From Falsarthrobacter nasiphocae (GTDB taxonomy: Bacteria > Actinomycetota > Actinomycetes > Actinomycetales > Micrococcaceae), in assembly GCF_031456275.1 (NCBI RefSeq), contig NZ_JAVDUI010000001.1, positions 1,818,965 through 1,882,964 of the forward strand: a stretch of 64,000 bases of DNA. Reading direction: 5' to 3'. The notes below the pieces were generated by a model. It was not told the DNA's origin. It did not search any database and worked only from the letters and a program-made list of their open reading frames with translations. The position numbers and the translations under genes are program-made. This document shows, piece by piece, positions 18,497 through 29,200 of the stretch. Every line of letters starts with the position of its first letter. Position 1 is the stretch's first letter.

Positions 18497-18502
18497 TAGC
18501 CT
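18497..18502 (+). promoter_or_regulatory. -10 element of Nudix gene (leaderless)
   Basis: TAGCCT is followed by seven bases and then ATG 18510. TTGGGT at 18475-18480 is a possible -35 with a 16-base spacer. Confidence 0.5.
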
Positions 18503-18509
18503 GGAGTGC

Positions 18510-19037
18510 ATGACTGACGTCCTACCGGCCGGCCAGGGCGGCCCGCTCATCGTCGCGGCTGCGCTGGTCCGCGAGGGAGCGTTCTTTGCGGCGCGACGCA
18601 CGTATCCCCCAACGCTAGCTGGTCTCTGGGAATTCCCTGGGGGAAAATGCGAGCCGGGTGAGGACGCTCACACGGCCCTGCGGCGCGAATGCCGGGAGGA
18701 GCTGGGCGTCGAGATCGCGGTCCATGACGAGGTCCGGCCGGGCCCCGACGCTGGGCCCGGCGCCGCGTCCGGCGCAGGCAGCGCGGAGCGGGCAGACGGC
18801 CCGCAGGGTGCGGCCGGTGACTGGGCGGGGTGGACGCTGGCGAACGGCCTGCGGATGCGCGTCTTCCGGGCCTCTCTCCTCACCGGGGAGCCTCGCCTGA
18901 CGGATGCGCACGACGACGGCGCATGGCTGCCACTCGACCCCGCCGCCCTGGAGGTGCCGTGGATCCCGGCGGACGTGCCGATCGTCGAGCGACTGCTCGC
19001 CCTCTGGGCCCGCCAGACCGCGCGCGGGCCTGGGCGA

Positions 19038-19040
<3 letters not shown>
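18510..19040 (+). CDS. MutT-like Nudix hydrolase
   Basis: A 176-residue Nudix pyrophosphohydrolase, probably cleaning 8-oxo-dGTP or another modified nucleoside triphosphate. The full Nudix box GX5EX7REUXEEXGU is present as GGKCEPGEDAHTALRRECRE followed by ELGV (about residues 45-68). The N-terminus (PLIVAAALVREGAFFAARR) and W near the base-binding site (LAGLWEFPGG) match the MutT/NudG group. A Gly/Ala-rich insertion (~80-105) separates the box from the C-terminal half. It is followed by pheS, whose likely -10 overlaps this gene's stop codon. Confidence 0.9.
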
Positions 19041-20165
<1,125 letters not shown>

Positions 20166-20168
20166 GAC

Positions 20169-22754
20169 ATGCGACTTCCACTTGACTGGCTGCGCGAGTT
20201 CACCGCGCTGCCCGCAGACGCCACCGCCGAACAGGTCTTGGCCGAGCTCGTCACCGTCGGTTTCGAGGAGGAGGCCGTGCATCGCCCCGGGGCTGAGCTC
20301 CGCGGCCCCATCGTCGTCGGCCAAGTGCTCTCCATGGAGCCCGAGCCGCAGAAGAACGGAAAGACGATCAACTGGTGCCAGGTGCGCGTTGCCCCGGAGG
20401 GGCAGCCCGCGCTGGAGGGCGAGGGGATTGACCCCTCCGGCGTGCAGGGGATCGTCTGCGGCGCGCACAACTTCGCGCCGGGGGACAAGGTCATCGTGAC
20501 CCTGCCGGGCGCCGTGCTGCCCGGCGACTTCCGCATCAGCCCCCGCAAGACCTACGGGCACGTCTCCGCAGGCATGATCGCCTCGGCGCGCGAGCTGGGG
20601 CTCGGCGAGGACCACGACGGCATCATCGTGCTCGGCCGCATGGGCCTTGACCCGGAGGTCGGCACGGACGTGTTCGAGCTCTTCGGCCTCGCCGAGGAAG
20701 CGGCGGAGATCAACGTGACGCCGGACCGCGGCTACGCGTTCTCCCTGCGCGGAGTGGCTCGCGAGTACGCCCTCGCCACGGGCACCGAGGCGAAGGACCC
20801 CGCGGACGCCGTCACGCCCGCCCCCCTCGACGGCTCGTACCCGGTGACGGTGCGCGACGACGCGCCGGTCTACGGGGTGCCGGGCTGCGACCGCTTCGTG
20901 GCCCGCGTCGTCGAGGGCGTCGACCCCACGGCCCCGACGCCCGTGTGGATGGCGCGCCGCCTGCGCCTGGCTGGCATGCGCTCCATCTCCATCGCCGTGG
21001 ACATCTCCAACTACGTCATGCTCGAACTCGGGCAGCCGAACCACTGCTACGACGCTGACCGGATCGACGGGGGCATCACCGTGCGCCGCGCCACCGAGGG
21101 CGAGCGCCTGACGACCCTCGACGAGAAGGAGCGGACCCTCTCGGCCGGCGACCTCGTCGTGGCCGACGACTCCGGCCCCCTCGGCATCGCCGGCGTCATG
21201 GGCGGGGCCGCGAGCGAGGTCTCCTCCGAAACCACGCGCATCCTCGTCGAGGCCGCGCACTTCGACCGCGTCTCCGTGGCCCGCTCCCGGCGTGCGCACA
21301 AGCTCTCATCCGAGGCCGCAAAGCGCTTCGAGCGCGGCGTGGACCCACTGCTCGCGCCCGTCGCGGCGCAGCGCGTCGTCGACCTTCTCGTGGAGCTCGC
21401 CGGCGCCCGGGACACGGGCCAGGGCACGGACCTCGTCGTCACGGCCGAGGGTCCGACGACGGCGGCTGGCGCCACGCCGGCCTCCGCGGCACGCCCCGAG
21501 GTCCGCCTGGGGCTCGAGGCCGCGTCCCGGCGGATCGGCCTGGAATACACGGCCGAGCAGCAGATCGGCTACCTCGAGGCGCTCGGCTGCGCCGTCCGCA
21601 GAGACAGCGACGCCCTCCTCGTCACGCCGCCGTCCTGGCGGCACGACCTGGCCACGCCCGAGGACCTCATCGAGGAGATCGTCCGCCTCGGCGGGTTCGA
21701 GGACCTGCCCTCGACGCTCCCCGTGGCGCCTCCCGGGCGCGGCCTGACGAAGGCCCAGCTGCATCGCCGCCGTGTCCTCCAGGGGCTTGCCGACGCCGGT
21801 CTGACCGAGGTGCTCAGCTACCCGTTCGTCTCCGAGGCGCAGAACGCGCTCTTCGGGTCCTCCGGGGACGGGGCGGCGCCGGCCGCCATCCGCCTCGAGA
21901 ACCCGCTCAGCGCCGAGTTCTCGCTCATGCGCCGCTCCATCCTGCCTGGCCTCGTGGGCGTGGCGCAGCGCAACCTGGCCCGCGGCTTCCGCGACCTCGC
22001 GCTCTACGAGGGCGGCCTCGTCTTCCTGCCGCGCACCGGCGAGAAGGTCGGGACGAGTGAGATCCCGCCCCTCGGCGCGATGCCGGACGAGCAGACCCTC
22101 GACGCCCTGGACGCCGGGCTGCCGCCGCAGCCGTTCCACGTCGCCGGGATCTTCGTGGGGCACGACGTCCCCGCGGGGGCAGGCGTGGCCCGCCGCCCCG
22201 TCGACGTCTCGGATGCTCTGGACGCCGCCCGTCTCGTCGGCGACCTCCTCGGCGTGCAGCTCGTGCCGAGCCGCGCTCACCACCACGCGTTCCACCCGGG
22301 CCGCTGCGCCGCCCTGGCGCTCGCGGACGGCACCCACGTGGGCTACGCGGGCGAGCTTCACCCGAAGGTCGCCGCGTCCCTCGACCTGCCTGGCCGCGTG
22401 GCCGTGTTCGAGGTCGACGTCGAGGCCGTGAGCGAAGCCGCGCCGGACGTCGTCGTGGCACGCCCGCTGTCCGGGCACCCGGCGACAACCCAGGACGTCG
22501 CCCTCGTTGTGGCCGCGGACGCCCTGGCGGGGGATGTCGAAGGCGCCCTCCGCGAGGGCGCGGGCGAGCTGCTCGAGTCCGTGGACCTCTTCGACGTGTA
22601 CGAGGGGCCGGGCGTCGAGGAGGGCCACAAGTCCCTCGCGTTCGCCATGCGGTTCCGCGCCCAGGACCGGACGCTCACGGCCGACGAGGCGAGCGAGGCC
22701 CGCGCCGCGGCCGTTCGCGTCGCGGCCGAGCGCTTCGGTGCGGTGCAGCGGTAG
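20169..22754 (+). CDS. pheT: Phenylalanyl-tRNA synthetase beta subunit
   Basis: A full-length 861-residue beta subunit. Visible parts are the N-terminal tRNA-binding (EMAP-like) domain ending near residue 170, the B3/B4 editing region (SISIAVDISNYVMLELGQPNHCYDADRI), the B5 domain and the catalytic-like core (HRRRVLQGLADAGLTEVLSYPF). The last is the ferredoxin-fold anticodon-binding domain (SGHPATTQDVALVVAAD...DRTLTADEA). It follows pheS directly and shares its transcript. Confidence 0.98.
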   Translation: MRLPLDWLREFTALPADATAEQVLAELVTVGFEEEAVHRPGAELRGPIVVGQVLSMEPEPQKNGKTINWCQVRVAPEGQPALEGEGIDPSGVQGIVCGAHNFAPGDKVIVTLPGAVLPGDFRISPRKTYGHVSAGMIASARELGLGEDHDGIIVLGRMGLDPEVGTDVFELFGLAEEAAEINVTPDRGYAFSLRGVAREYALATGTEAKDPADAVTPAPLDGSYPVTVRDDAPVYGVPGCDRFVARVVEGVDPTAPTPVWMARRLRLAGMRSISIAVDISNYVMLELGQPNHCYDADRIDGGITVRRATEGERLTTLDEKERTLSAGDLVVADDSGPLGIAGVMGGAASEVSSETTRILVEAAHFDRVSVARSRRAHKLSSEAAKRFERGVDPLLAPVAAQRVVDLLVELAGARDTGQGTDLVVTAEGPTTAAGATPASAARPEVRLGLEAASRRIGLEYTAEQQIGYLEALGCAVRRDSDALLVTPPSWRHDLATPEDLIEEIVRLGGFEDLPSTLPVAPPGRGLTKAQLHRRRVLQGLADAGLTEVLSYPFVSEAQNALFGSSGDGAAPAAIRLENPLSAEFSLMRRSILPGLVGVAQRNLARGFRDLALYEGGLVFLPRTGEKVGTSEIPPLGAMPDEQTLDALDAGLPPQPFHVAGIFVGHDVPAGAGVARRPVDVSDALDAARLVGDLLGVQLVPSRAHHHAFHPGRCAALALADGTHVGYAGELHPKVAASLDLPGRVAVFEVDVEAVSEAAPDVVVARPLSGHPATTQDVALVVAADALAGDVEGALREGAGELLESVDLFDVYEGPGVEEGHKSLAFAMRFRAQDRTLTADEASEARAAAVRVAAERFGAVQR

Positions 22755-22762
22755 TCGCCGGT

Positions 22763-23362
22763 GTGATTCTGCGCCGCGTGCGCACCCAGGTTGGCGGCCT
22801 CGTGTTTCACGGGGCCGCCTTCCTGCTGCCCGGCGCCGGGCTTGACCGCCGCCGCGCGGGGCGGGGCGAGATTGAGGCGTGGGCCAGCGAGGTTCTCGGC
22901 CGCCCCGTCAGGCTGAGCACCGTCTGCCCGGCCTGCGGCTCCGTGGCGCACGGACAGCCCCGGCTGGAGCTTGATCCCCGCGGCGAGCCGAGCCCTGCGT
23001 CCCGAGCGGGTGGGGACCTGGCCCGCATCTCGTACGCGCGGGCTTCCCTCGATGGCGGCGGCCTGGCCATCGCGGCCGTCGTCGTCCTCTCCGCCGGGGG
23101 AGGGCCGCTGCCCGAGTGGGCCCGCGTGGGTGTGGACCTCGAGGCGCGGGGCAGGAAGGGGGCCCCGCACCCCCGAGGGTGGGGGGAGTACGCCCTGACG
23201 CCGGCCGAACGCGGGCGTGTGGCAGCGAGCGCGGACCCCGAGGCGGCCAGCTTGCGCGTGTGGACCCAGAAGGAGGCCCTGGCGAAGCTCACGGGGCGAG
23301 GACTCGAGATCGAGCCCCAGGCCCTGGACACGGCCCTCGTGCAGCCGCCTGACACGCACTAA
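22763..23362 (+). CDS. 4'-phosphopantetheinyl transferase superfamily protein
   Basis: This 199-residue protein has the Sfp-type signatures CPACGSVAHGQPRL, the metal-binding VGVDLEARG and the WTQKEALAKLTGRGL motif. Such enzymes move phosphopantetheine from coenzyme A to the serine of carrier domains. The best substrate in this window is the carrier domain of the Pls-type synthetase 3-7 kb downstream on the other strand, but fatty acid or other carriers are possible. GTG 22763 is eight bases after pheT. Its TAA stop overlaps the -10 of the next gene. Confidence 0.82.
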   Translation: MILRRVRTQVGGLVFHGAAFLLPGAGLDRRRAGRGEIEAWASEVLGRPVRLSTVCPACGSVAHGQPRLELDPRGEPSPASRAGGDLARISYARASLDGGGLAIAAVVVLSAGGGPLPEWARVGVDLEARGRKGAPHPRGWGEYALTPAERGRVAASADPEAASLRVWTQKEALAKLTGRGLEIEPQALDTALVQPPDTH

Positions 23363-23365
23363 ACT
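23360..23365 (+). promoter_or_regulatory. -10 element of SulP gene (leaderless)
   Basis: TAAACT, which includes the stop codon of the transferase gene, is followed by six bases and then GTG 23372. Confidence 0.5.
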
Positions 23366-23371
23366 CGAGCG

Positions 23372-24664
23372 GTGACGATTCCCCACCCCGACTCGAGCGG
23401 GAGCCCGAGCCCCCGCCCCGTGGCCGCCCCGTCCGCGTCGGATCTCGGGCCCGCCGCCGGGCTCTCCCCGGCGCAGCGCCAGTCCGTCCGCGTGGTCCTT
23501 CGCTCGCCCCGTCTCCTCTGGACGGAGACGATGGCCGGCCTCATCACCTCGCTCGCGCTCATCCCTGAGGTGCTCGCGTTCTCCATCCTCGCGGGGGTGG
23601 ACCCTGCCGTGGGGCTGTTCACGTCCGTCATCATGGCCATCACGAGCGCAGTGGTCGGCGGCCGGCCGGCCATGGTCACCGCCGCGGCGGGGGCCGTAGC
23701 GCTCGTGACCGCGCCGCTCGTGCGCTCGCACGGGCAGGAGTACCTCGTGGCCGCGGTGCTTCTGGGCGGTCTCATCCAGATTGGGCTCGGCTTCGCGGGC
23801 GTCTCGCGGCTCATGCGGTTCGTCTCGCCGGCCGTCATGCGAGGGTTCGTCAACTCCCTCGCCATTCTCATGGCGGCCGCGCAGCTGCCCGAGGTCATCG
23901 GCGTGCCGTGGGCCGTCTACCCGGTCGCGGCGCTGGGTCTCATCCTCGTCATCGTCATGCCGCGCCTGACGCGCGCCGTCCCCGCCCCGTTCGCGGCGAT
24001 CGTCGTCTGCACGGGCCTCGTGTGGGCGCTCGGCTGGCAGGTCCCGGAGGTGGGGGACAAGGGGAAGATGCCGACGGCGCTGCCGCTGCCCGGCCTCCCG
24101 GATGTGCCCCTGGACGCCGCCGCGCTCGGCGCCGTGGCCCCGTACGCCGTGGCCATTGCCCTCGTGGGCATTGTCGAGAGCCTCATGACGCAGCGTCTCG
24201 TGGACTCACTGACCCAGACCGAGTCGAACGCGCCGCGAGAGGTCAGGGGCCAGGGCATCGCGAACATCGCGGCGGGCCTCTTCGGCGGGATGGGCGGGTG
24301 CGCGATGATCGGCCAGACGATGATGAACGTCAAGACCGGCGGGGGCCGATCCCGCGTCTCGGCTGCCATGGCCGGGCTGTGGCTGCTGGGGCTCGTCATG
24401 CTCCTCAGCCCCGTGGTGGCCCACATTCCGATGGCCGTGCTCGTGGCGGTCATGCTCTACATCTCGGCGACCACCTTCGACTGGGGCAGCGTGGCCCCCG
24501 CGAGCCTGCGTCGGATCCCCTGGACGGAGACCCTCGTCATGCTCGTCACGGTCGCGATCGTCGTCCCGACGCACAACCTGGCCGCCGGCGTCGTCGTCGG
24601 CGCGGCCCTGGGGTGGGCGCTGGCGCGTCGGCGCGGGCGGCGCGGGGAGCGTTTTGCCCCCTGA
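23372..24664 (+). CDS. SulP-family anion transporter without STAS domain
   Basis: A 430-residue membrane protein of the SLC26/SulP family with about 11-12 hydrophobic spans. Family marks include the first span pair (TETMAGLITSLALIPEVLAFSILAGVDP), FVNSLAILMAAAQLPE and the central GIVESLMTQRLVDSLTQTESNAPREVRGQG with GLFGGMGGCAMIGQT. Substrates in the family are sulfate, bicarbonate or dicarboxylates, and the choice here is unknown. The C-terminal STAS domain usual in the family is missing. The protein ends after a short basic tail. Its last codons overlap the first unit of an 18-base repeat array. Confidence 0.92.
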   Translation: MTIPHPDSSGSPSPRPVAAPSASDLGPAAGLSPAQRQSVRVVLRSPRLLWTETMAGLITSLALIPEVLAFSILAGVDPAVGLFTSVIMAITSAVVGGRPAMVTAAAGAVALVTAPLVRSHGQEYLVAAVLLGGLIQIGLGFAGVSRLMRFVSPAVMRGFVNSLAILMAAAQLPEVIGVPWAVYPVAALGLILVIVMPRLTRAVPAPFAAIVVCTGLVWALGWQVPEVGDKGKMPTALPLPGLPDVPLDAAALGAVAPYAVAIALVGIVESLMTQRLVDSLTQTESNAPREVRGQGIANIAAGLFGGMGGCAMIGQTMMNVKTGGGRSRVSAAMAGLWLLGLVMLLSPVVAHIPMAVLVAVMLYISATTFDWGSVAPASLRRIPWTETLVMLVTVAIVVPTHNLAAGVVVGAALGWALARRRGRRGERFAP

Positions 24665-24805
24665 CCACGTTTGTCCCCCGGGCGCCGTTTGCCCCCAGAC
24701 CCCGTTTGCCCGCAGGACGCCGTTCGCTCCGCGAGGGCCGTTTGCCCCCGTCCTTGGTGTTTGCCCCCGGCATTGCAGGGGGTAGACGCCAATCTGGGGG
24801 GCCAT
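24650..24805. repeat. Degenerate 18-base GTTTGCCCC tandem array and dispersed element copy 1
   Basis: Seven units beginning CGTTTGCCCCC (or a close variant) start at about 24650, 24668, 24686, 24703, 24721, 24739 and 24757, so the period is 17-19 bases. The first unit covers the last SulP codons. The final part (24739-24803) continues as an imperfect inverted repeat and matches the element at 37202-37272 over its whole length with scattered differences. It fills most of the gap between the convergent SulP and M1 genes. The remainder (24806-24885) shows nothing. Confidence 0.8.
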
Positions 24806-24885
24806 CGTGAGTGGGGACGCCAGCGTGAGTGGAGCGGGCCGTCGGGTCGGGGGCCGGGCCGGTGTGGGGGGCGGGGCGGCGGTCC

Positions 24886-26220
24886 CTAGGCCGCCCGCAC
24901 GGGGAACGGGGGCAGCGCGGGCTCGAGGAGCCACGGGCTCAGGACTGTGCGCAGCTCGTCGTCGCCCGTGGCCTCCATGAGGACGGCCAGGACGTCGTCG
25001 GTCGAGGCCACCGCGTGACGGAAGGCCGCCTGCACCGCCCGCAGCGCCGCGAAGAAGCGCTCGTCGCCGAGCCGGACACGCAGGGCGTGAACAGTGAGGG
25101 CGCCGCGCTTGTAGACGCGGTCGTCGAACATGTCCTCGGCCCCGGGGTCAGCGAGGACGAGGTCCTGCGGCTTGGCCGCGAGCCCCGCATAGGCGAGGCG
25201 CGCCTCGGCCTCGACCGTCGAGCGCCCTGACTCCTCGGACCACAGCCACTCGGAGTAGCAGGCGAAGCCCTCATGAATCCACAGGTCCCGCCACTGCCGC
25301 AGCGTCACCGAGTTCCCCCACCACTGGTGGGACATCTCGTGCGCGATCAGCCGCTGGTTCTCCCAGGCGGCCGTCATGTGGTTGATGCCGAACAGGCTCA
25401 TCTCCATGGCCTCGAGGGGGATCTCGAGGCTCTCCTCGCAGACGACGCTCGTGTAGCACTCGAACGGGTAGGGGCCGAAGCACCGCTCGAAGAGCGCGAA
25501 CATCGCCTCCTGGTCCTTGAGCGCCGTCCGGGCCCGGCGGGTCAGGGCGTTCGAGGCGGCGAAGCCCACGCGCCCCGTGTGCTCCACGACGTCGTACCGG
25601 CCGATCTGCAGCGCTGCCAGGTAGGTGCTCGTGGGGAAGGCCTCATGGTAGACCCAGCGGTGCTGAGAGCCCTTGCGGGCCGTGGACTCCAGCGCGCCGT
25701 TGGCGATGGCGCGGTATCCCGCGTCGGTCCAGCACGAGATGTCGAAAGTGGCCTTGTACGCGGGGTGGTCAACGCACGGGAACCACGTCGGCGCGCCGTT
25801 GGGCTGGCCGGCCACGAGCACCCCGTCCGTGAGTTCCTCCCACCCCACCTCGCCCCAGAGGCCGCGGCGTGGGCGGGGGGCGCCGTCGTACTTGACGGTG
25901 AGGACGATCTCCTCGCCTTCCGGGACCGTGCGGGGCGCGGTGATCGTGATGGAGGAGCGACCCTGCTTGACCTTCGCCGCCTGGCCGTTGACCGTGGCCT
26001 TGCTCGCCTGGAGCCCCACGAGGTCGAGGACGAACGTGTCCGTGTCACGCTGGGCCTCGCCCGTGATCGTCGCCGTGCCCGTCAGCCGGTTGTTGGACAG
26101 GCGCACATGGAGGTCAAGGTCGTAGTGGCGCGGGAGAATGCCGGCCGCTGCGGCCCCGGGCAGGTAGGGGTCGTCCTCGCGGCGGGAGAGGACGCGGGCC
26201 AGGGGAGTGGGCAGTTGCAC
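24886..26220 (-). CDS. M1 family zinc metallopeptidase
   Basis: A 444-residue M1 aminopeptidase-like protein. The zinc site HEMSH is at 294-298, with the third ligand/glutamate in WIHEGFACYSEW (Glu317), the expected 18-residue spacing. The N-terminal beta domain begins PYLPGAAAAGILPRHYDLDLHV. The place of the GAMEN exopeptidase motif is taken by LEAMEMS. It lacks the large C-terminal helical domain of full-length M1 enzymes, as many short actinobacterial members do. No signal peptide is visible. GTG 26220 lies 16 bases after the synthetase gene, so they are probably co-transcribed. Confidence 0.92.
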   Translation of the reverse strand: MQLPTPLARVLSRREDDPYLPGAAAAGILPRHYDLDLHVRLSNNRLTGTATITGEAQRDTDTFVLDLVGLQASKATVNGQAAKVKQGRSSITITAPRTVPEGEEIVLTVKYDGAPRPRRGLWGEVGWEELTDGVLVAGQPNGAPTWFPCVDHPAYKATFDISCWTDAGYRAIANGALESTARKGSQHRWVYHEAFPTSTYLAALQIGRYDVVEHTGRVGFAASNALTRRARTALKDQEAMFALFERCFGPYPFECYTSVVCEESLEIPLEAMEMSLFGINHMTAAWENQRLIAHEMSHQWWGNSVTLRQWRDLWIHEGFACYSEWLWSEESGRSTVEAEARLAYAGLAAKPQDLVLADPGAEDMFDDRVYKRGALTVHALRVRLGDERFFAALRAVQAAFRHAVASTDDVLAVLMEATGDDELRTVLSPWLLEPALPPFPVRAA

Positions 26221-26236
26221 GGGGAGTGAGTCCTTG

Positions 26237-29200
26237 TCAGGTGGTCGGTTCGCGCCACACGGAGACGGGGTTGCCCATCCATCGGGTGGAGCCGGGGATC
26301 GAGTCGCCTCGCATGACGAGCGAGGCGGGGCCGATGGTCGAGCCCTCCCCGAGGCGCGCCGCAGGAAGGATGACGCTGTGGGGGCCCAGCGTGGAGCCCG
26401 CCTCGAGCGTCACGGCGTCAATGGACATGACGCGGTCGTGGAACAAGTGGGTCTGGAGCACGGTGCCGCGGTTGACCGAGGAGCCGTCCCCGAGCCGCAC
26501 GAGGTCCGCCTCGGGCAGCCAGTAGGTCTCGAGCCAGACGCCGCGGCCGATGTTCGCGCCGAGGGCCCGCATCCACCATGTCATAGCGGGGGTCCCGAGC
26601 GCCGCATACGCGAACCACGGGGCGGCCACGAGCTCCACGAACGTGTCCTGGAGCTCGTTGCGCCAGATGAAGGAGCTGAAGAGCGGGTGCTCGCCGGGGC
26701 GGATGCGCCCCACGAACAGCCACTTCGCGGCGACGGCGGACGCGGCGGCCACGAGGGAGGCCAGGAACGCGATGATCCCGGAGGACAGGGCCGTGAGCAG
26801 CCATGCGGCCGTCTCGCCCACCCCGGCGGTGATGAGTCCGTGCCAGACGGCGGAGAGGCCGACGACGACGCCTGCGGCCAGGAGCGCTGTGACGATCACG
26901 GGAAGGCCGCGCAACAGCTCCCACGCGCCGCGGGCCCGCTTGAGCCGCGGGTCAGGGCGGAACGTCAACTCGGCGTCGGCCTCCACCGCGGTGCGGCGCA
27001 ACCGTGCCGGGGGAGACCCGAGCCAGGAGGAGCCGGACTTCGCCTTGTCCGGCGCGGCCGAGAGGACCGCGACAAGGGAGTCCTTGGGGACCTTGCGCCC
27101 CGCCTGGGCCATGCCGGAGTTGCCGAGGAACGAGCGCTTGCCGACCTTCGCCGGCCCCACGTGCATCCAGCCGCCGCCGAGCTCGTAGGTGGCGACCATC
27201 GTGTCGTCCGCGAGGAACGCGCCGTCCGCGATGGTCGTCATGGAGGGGATGCACAGGACCGTGGAGATCTCCACGTTGCGGCCCACCTTGGCGCCGAGGA
27301 GCCGGAGCCATATCGGCGTGAAGAGGGACGCGTAGATGGGGAAGAGGCGCTCGCGGGCCACGTCGAGGAGGCGCTCCGTGGTCCACGCCTGCCAGGCCAC
27401 GCGGGAGCGGACCGGGACGTAGCCGGGCGTCAGGCCGATGGCGAGGAGGCGGACGGTGCCGACGATGAGGGCCGCGAGGAGCACGAACCACATGAGGGCC
27501 GCGAGCGGGACGGACCAGGCGAGGGGAGCGAGGCGCGCGTGGAGCAGCCCCGTCTCCACGACGCCCGTGGCCCAGGCGACGAGGAGCAGGCCCGGGACAG
27601 CCGCGAGGAACGGCAGCAGCTCGAGCGCCGCGGAGGACGCTGCGAAGACCACGGCCCACGCTCGGGAGCGGGCCGGGCGCTGAGACGGCCACGAGGCCTT
27701 GGCCTTGCCCATGGGCACGGCGGGGGCGCCGGCTGCGCGCCGCTCTGCGGGGACGGTGCCGGTCACGGCGGAGCCCTGCGCCACGTGCGCGCCCCGGGAG
27801 ACCTTGGAGCCCGGCAGGAGGACCGAGCGGGAGGCCACGTGGGCGCCGGCCCCGACGGTCACCTCGCCGATGTGGACGACGTCGCCGTCGACCCACCACC
27901 CGGTGAGGTCGACGTCGGGCTCGATCGAGGCGCCGTCGCCCACGCGGAGCAGGCCCGTGACGGGCGGGACCGAGTGGAGGTCGACGTCCCGGCCGATGCT
28001 GGCCCCGAGGGCTCGCGCGTAGTACGGGACGAGGAAGGCGGAGCCGAGGGACACGGGGGCGATGACGTTGGCGATCTGCTCCGCCGTCCAGAGGCGCATG
28101 TGCATGCGGCCGCCCCGCGGGTACTGGCCCGGCCTGATCCCGGCCAGGAGGGCTCGCGCGGCGAGGACGGACACGCCCATCCGCCCCACGGGGGACGCGA
28201 TGACGAGCCAGAGCGCCGCCGTGACGAGGGGGTGCGGCACGGGAATGGGGGTCGGGGCGCCGGCCCACGCGAGGATCGTCAGGCCGATGCTCAGCCACGT
28301 GAACCACTTCAGGCCGACGAGGACGAGGGCCGGGATGCCCACGAGGGTCTGCGCCACCTGGCTCCGCACGGGCGTGGCCCGGACGGCGCGCGGCTCGGCG
28401 GCCGGCGCGGCGGGGTGCGTGCCCGCGAGGTGCTCGGCGAGGGCGCCGACGCGGGGCCTGTCGTAGACGTCCGCGACCGTCACCTCGGGGTAGCGCTGGC
28501 GGAGGACCGCGACGAGCTGCGCCGCCTGGAGGCTGCCGCCGCCGAGCGCGAAGAAGTCGGCGTCCAGGTTCCCCGGCGGGGCCGAGAGGGCGGCGCTCCA
28601 CGCCTCGACGACCCAGCGGGCGTCGGGGGAGAGCGCGGCGAGCGCGGACGGGTCCGCCTCGTCATCCCCCGCACCGGCCAGCGGCCAGGGGAGCGCGTCG
28701 CGGTCCACCTTTCCGCTGGACTTCGTCGGGAGGGAGTCGACGACGGCGAGCCGCGGGACGAGGGCCGCGGGAAGGTCGGTCCGCAGGCGCGCGGAGGCCT
28801 CGTCCTCGGACCACTCGGCCCCGGACTCGAGGGCGAGGTAGCCCACGAGCACCTGGGGAGCGGCGCCGCCGCCCTTGACCGCGGCCGCGGCGCCCCGGAC
28901 CCCGGGGAGGGCTTGGAGCGCGGCCTCGACCTCGCCCAGCTCGATCCTTCGTCCGCCGAGCTTCACCTGGTCGTCGGCGCGGCCGTTGAAGAGCAGGCCT
29001 TCGGGGTCGTAGGTGACGAGGTCCCCGGAGCGGTAGGCGCGGTCCCAGCCGAGCGTCGGCATGGGGGCGTACTTCTCGGCGTCCTTGTCCGGGTCGAGGT
29101 AGCGGCCGAGGCCCACGCCGCCGATGATGAGCTGGCCGCTCTCGCCGGGGGCCACGGGGATCTCGTCCTCGTCGACGACCGCGAGGTCCCACCCGTTGAG

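Noticed and set aside
15994-18513. Long plus-strand frame opposite DUF808 and MFS genes
   Set aside because: It is Gly/Asp/Glu/Arg-rich and the opposite strand encodes clear membrane proteins.
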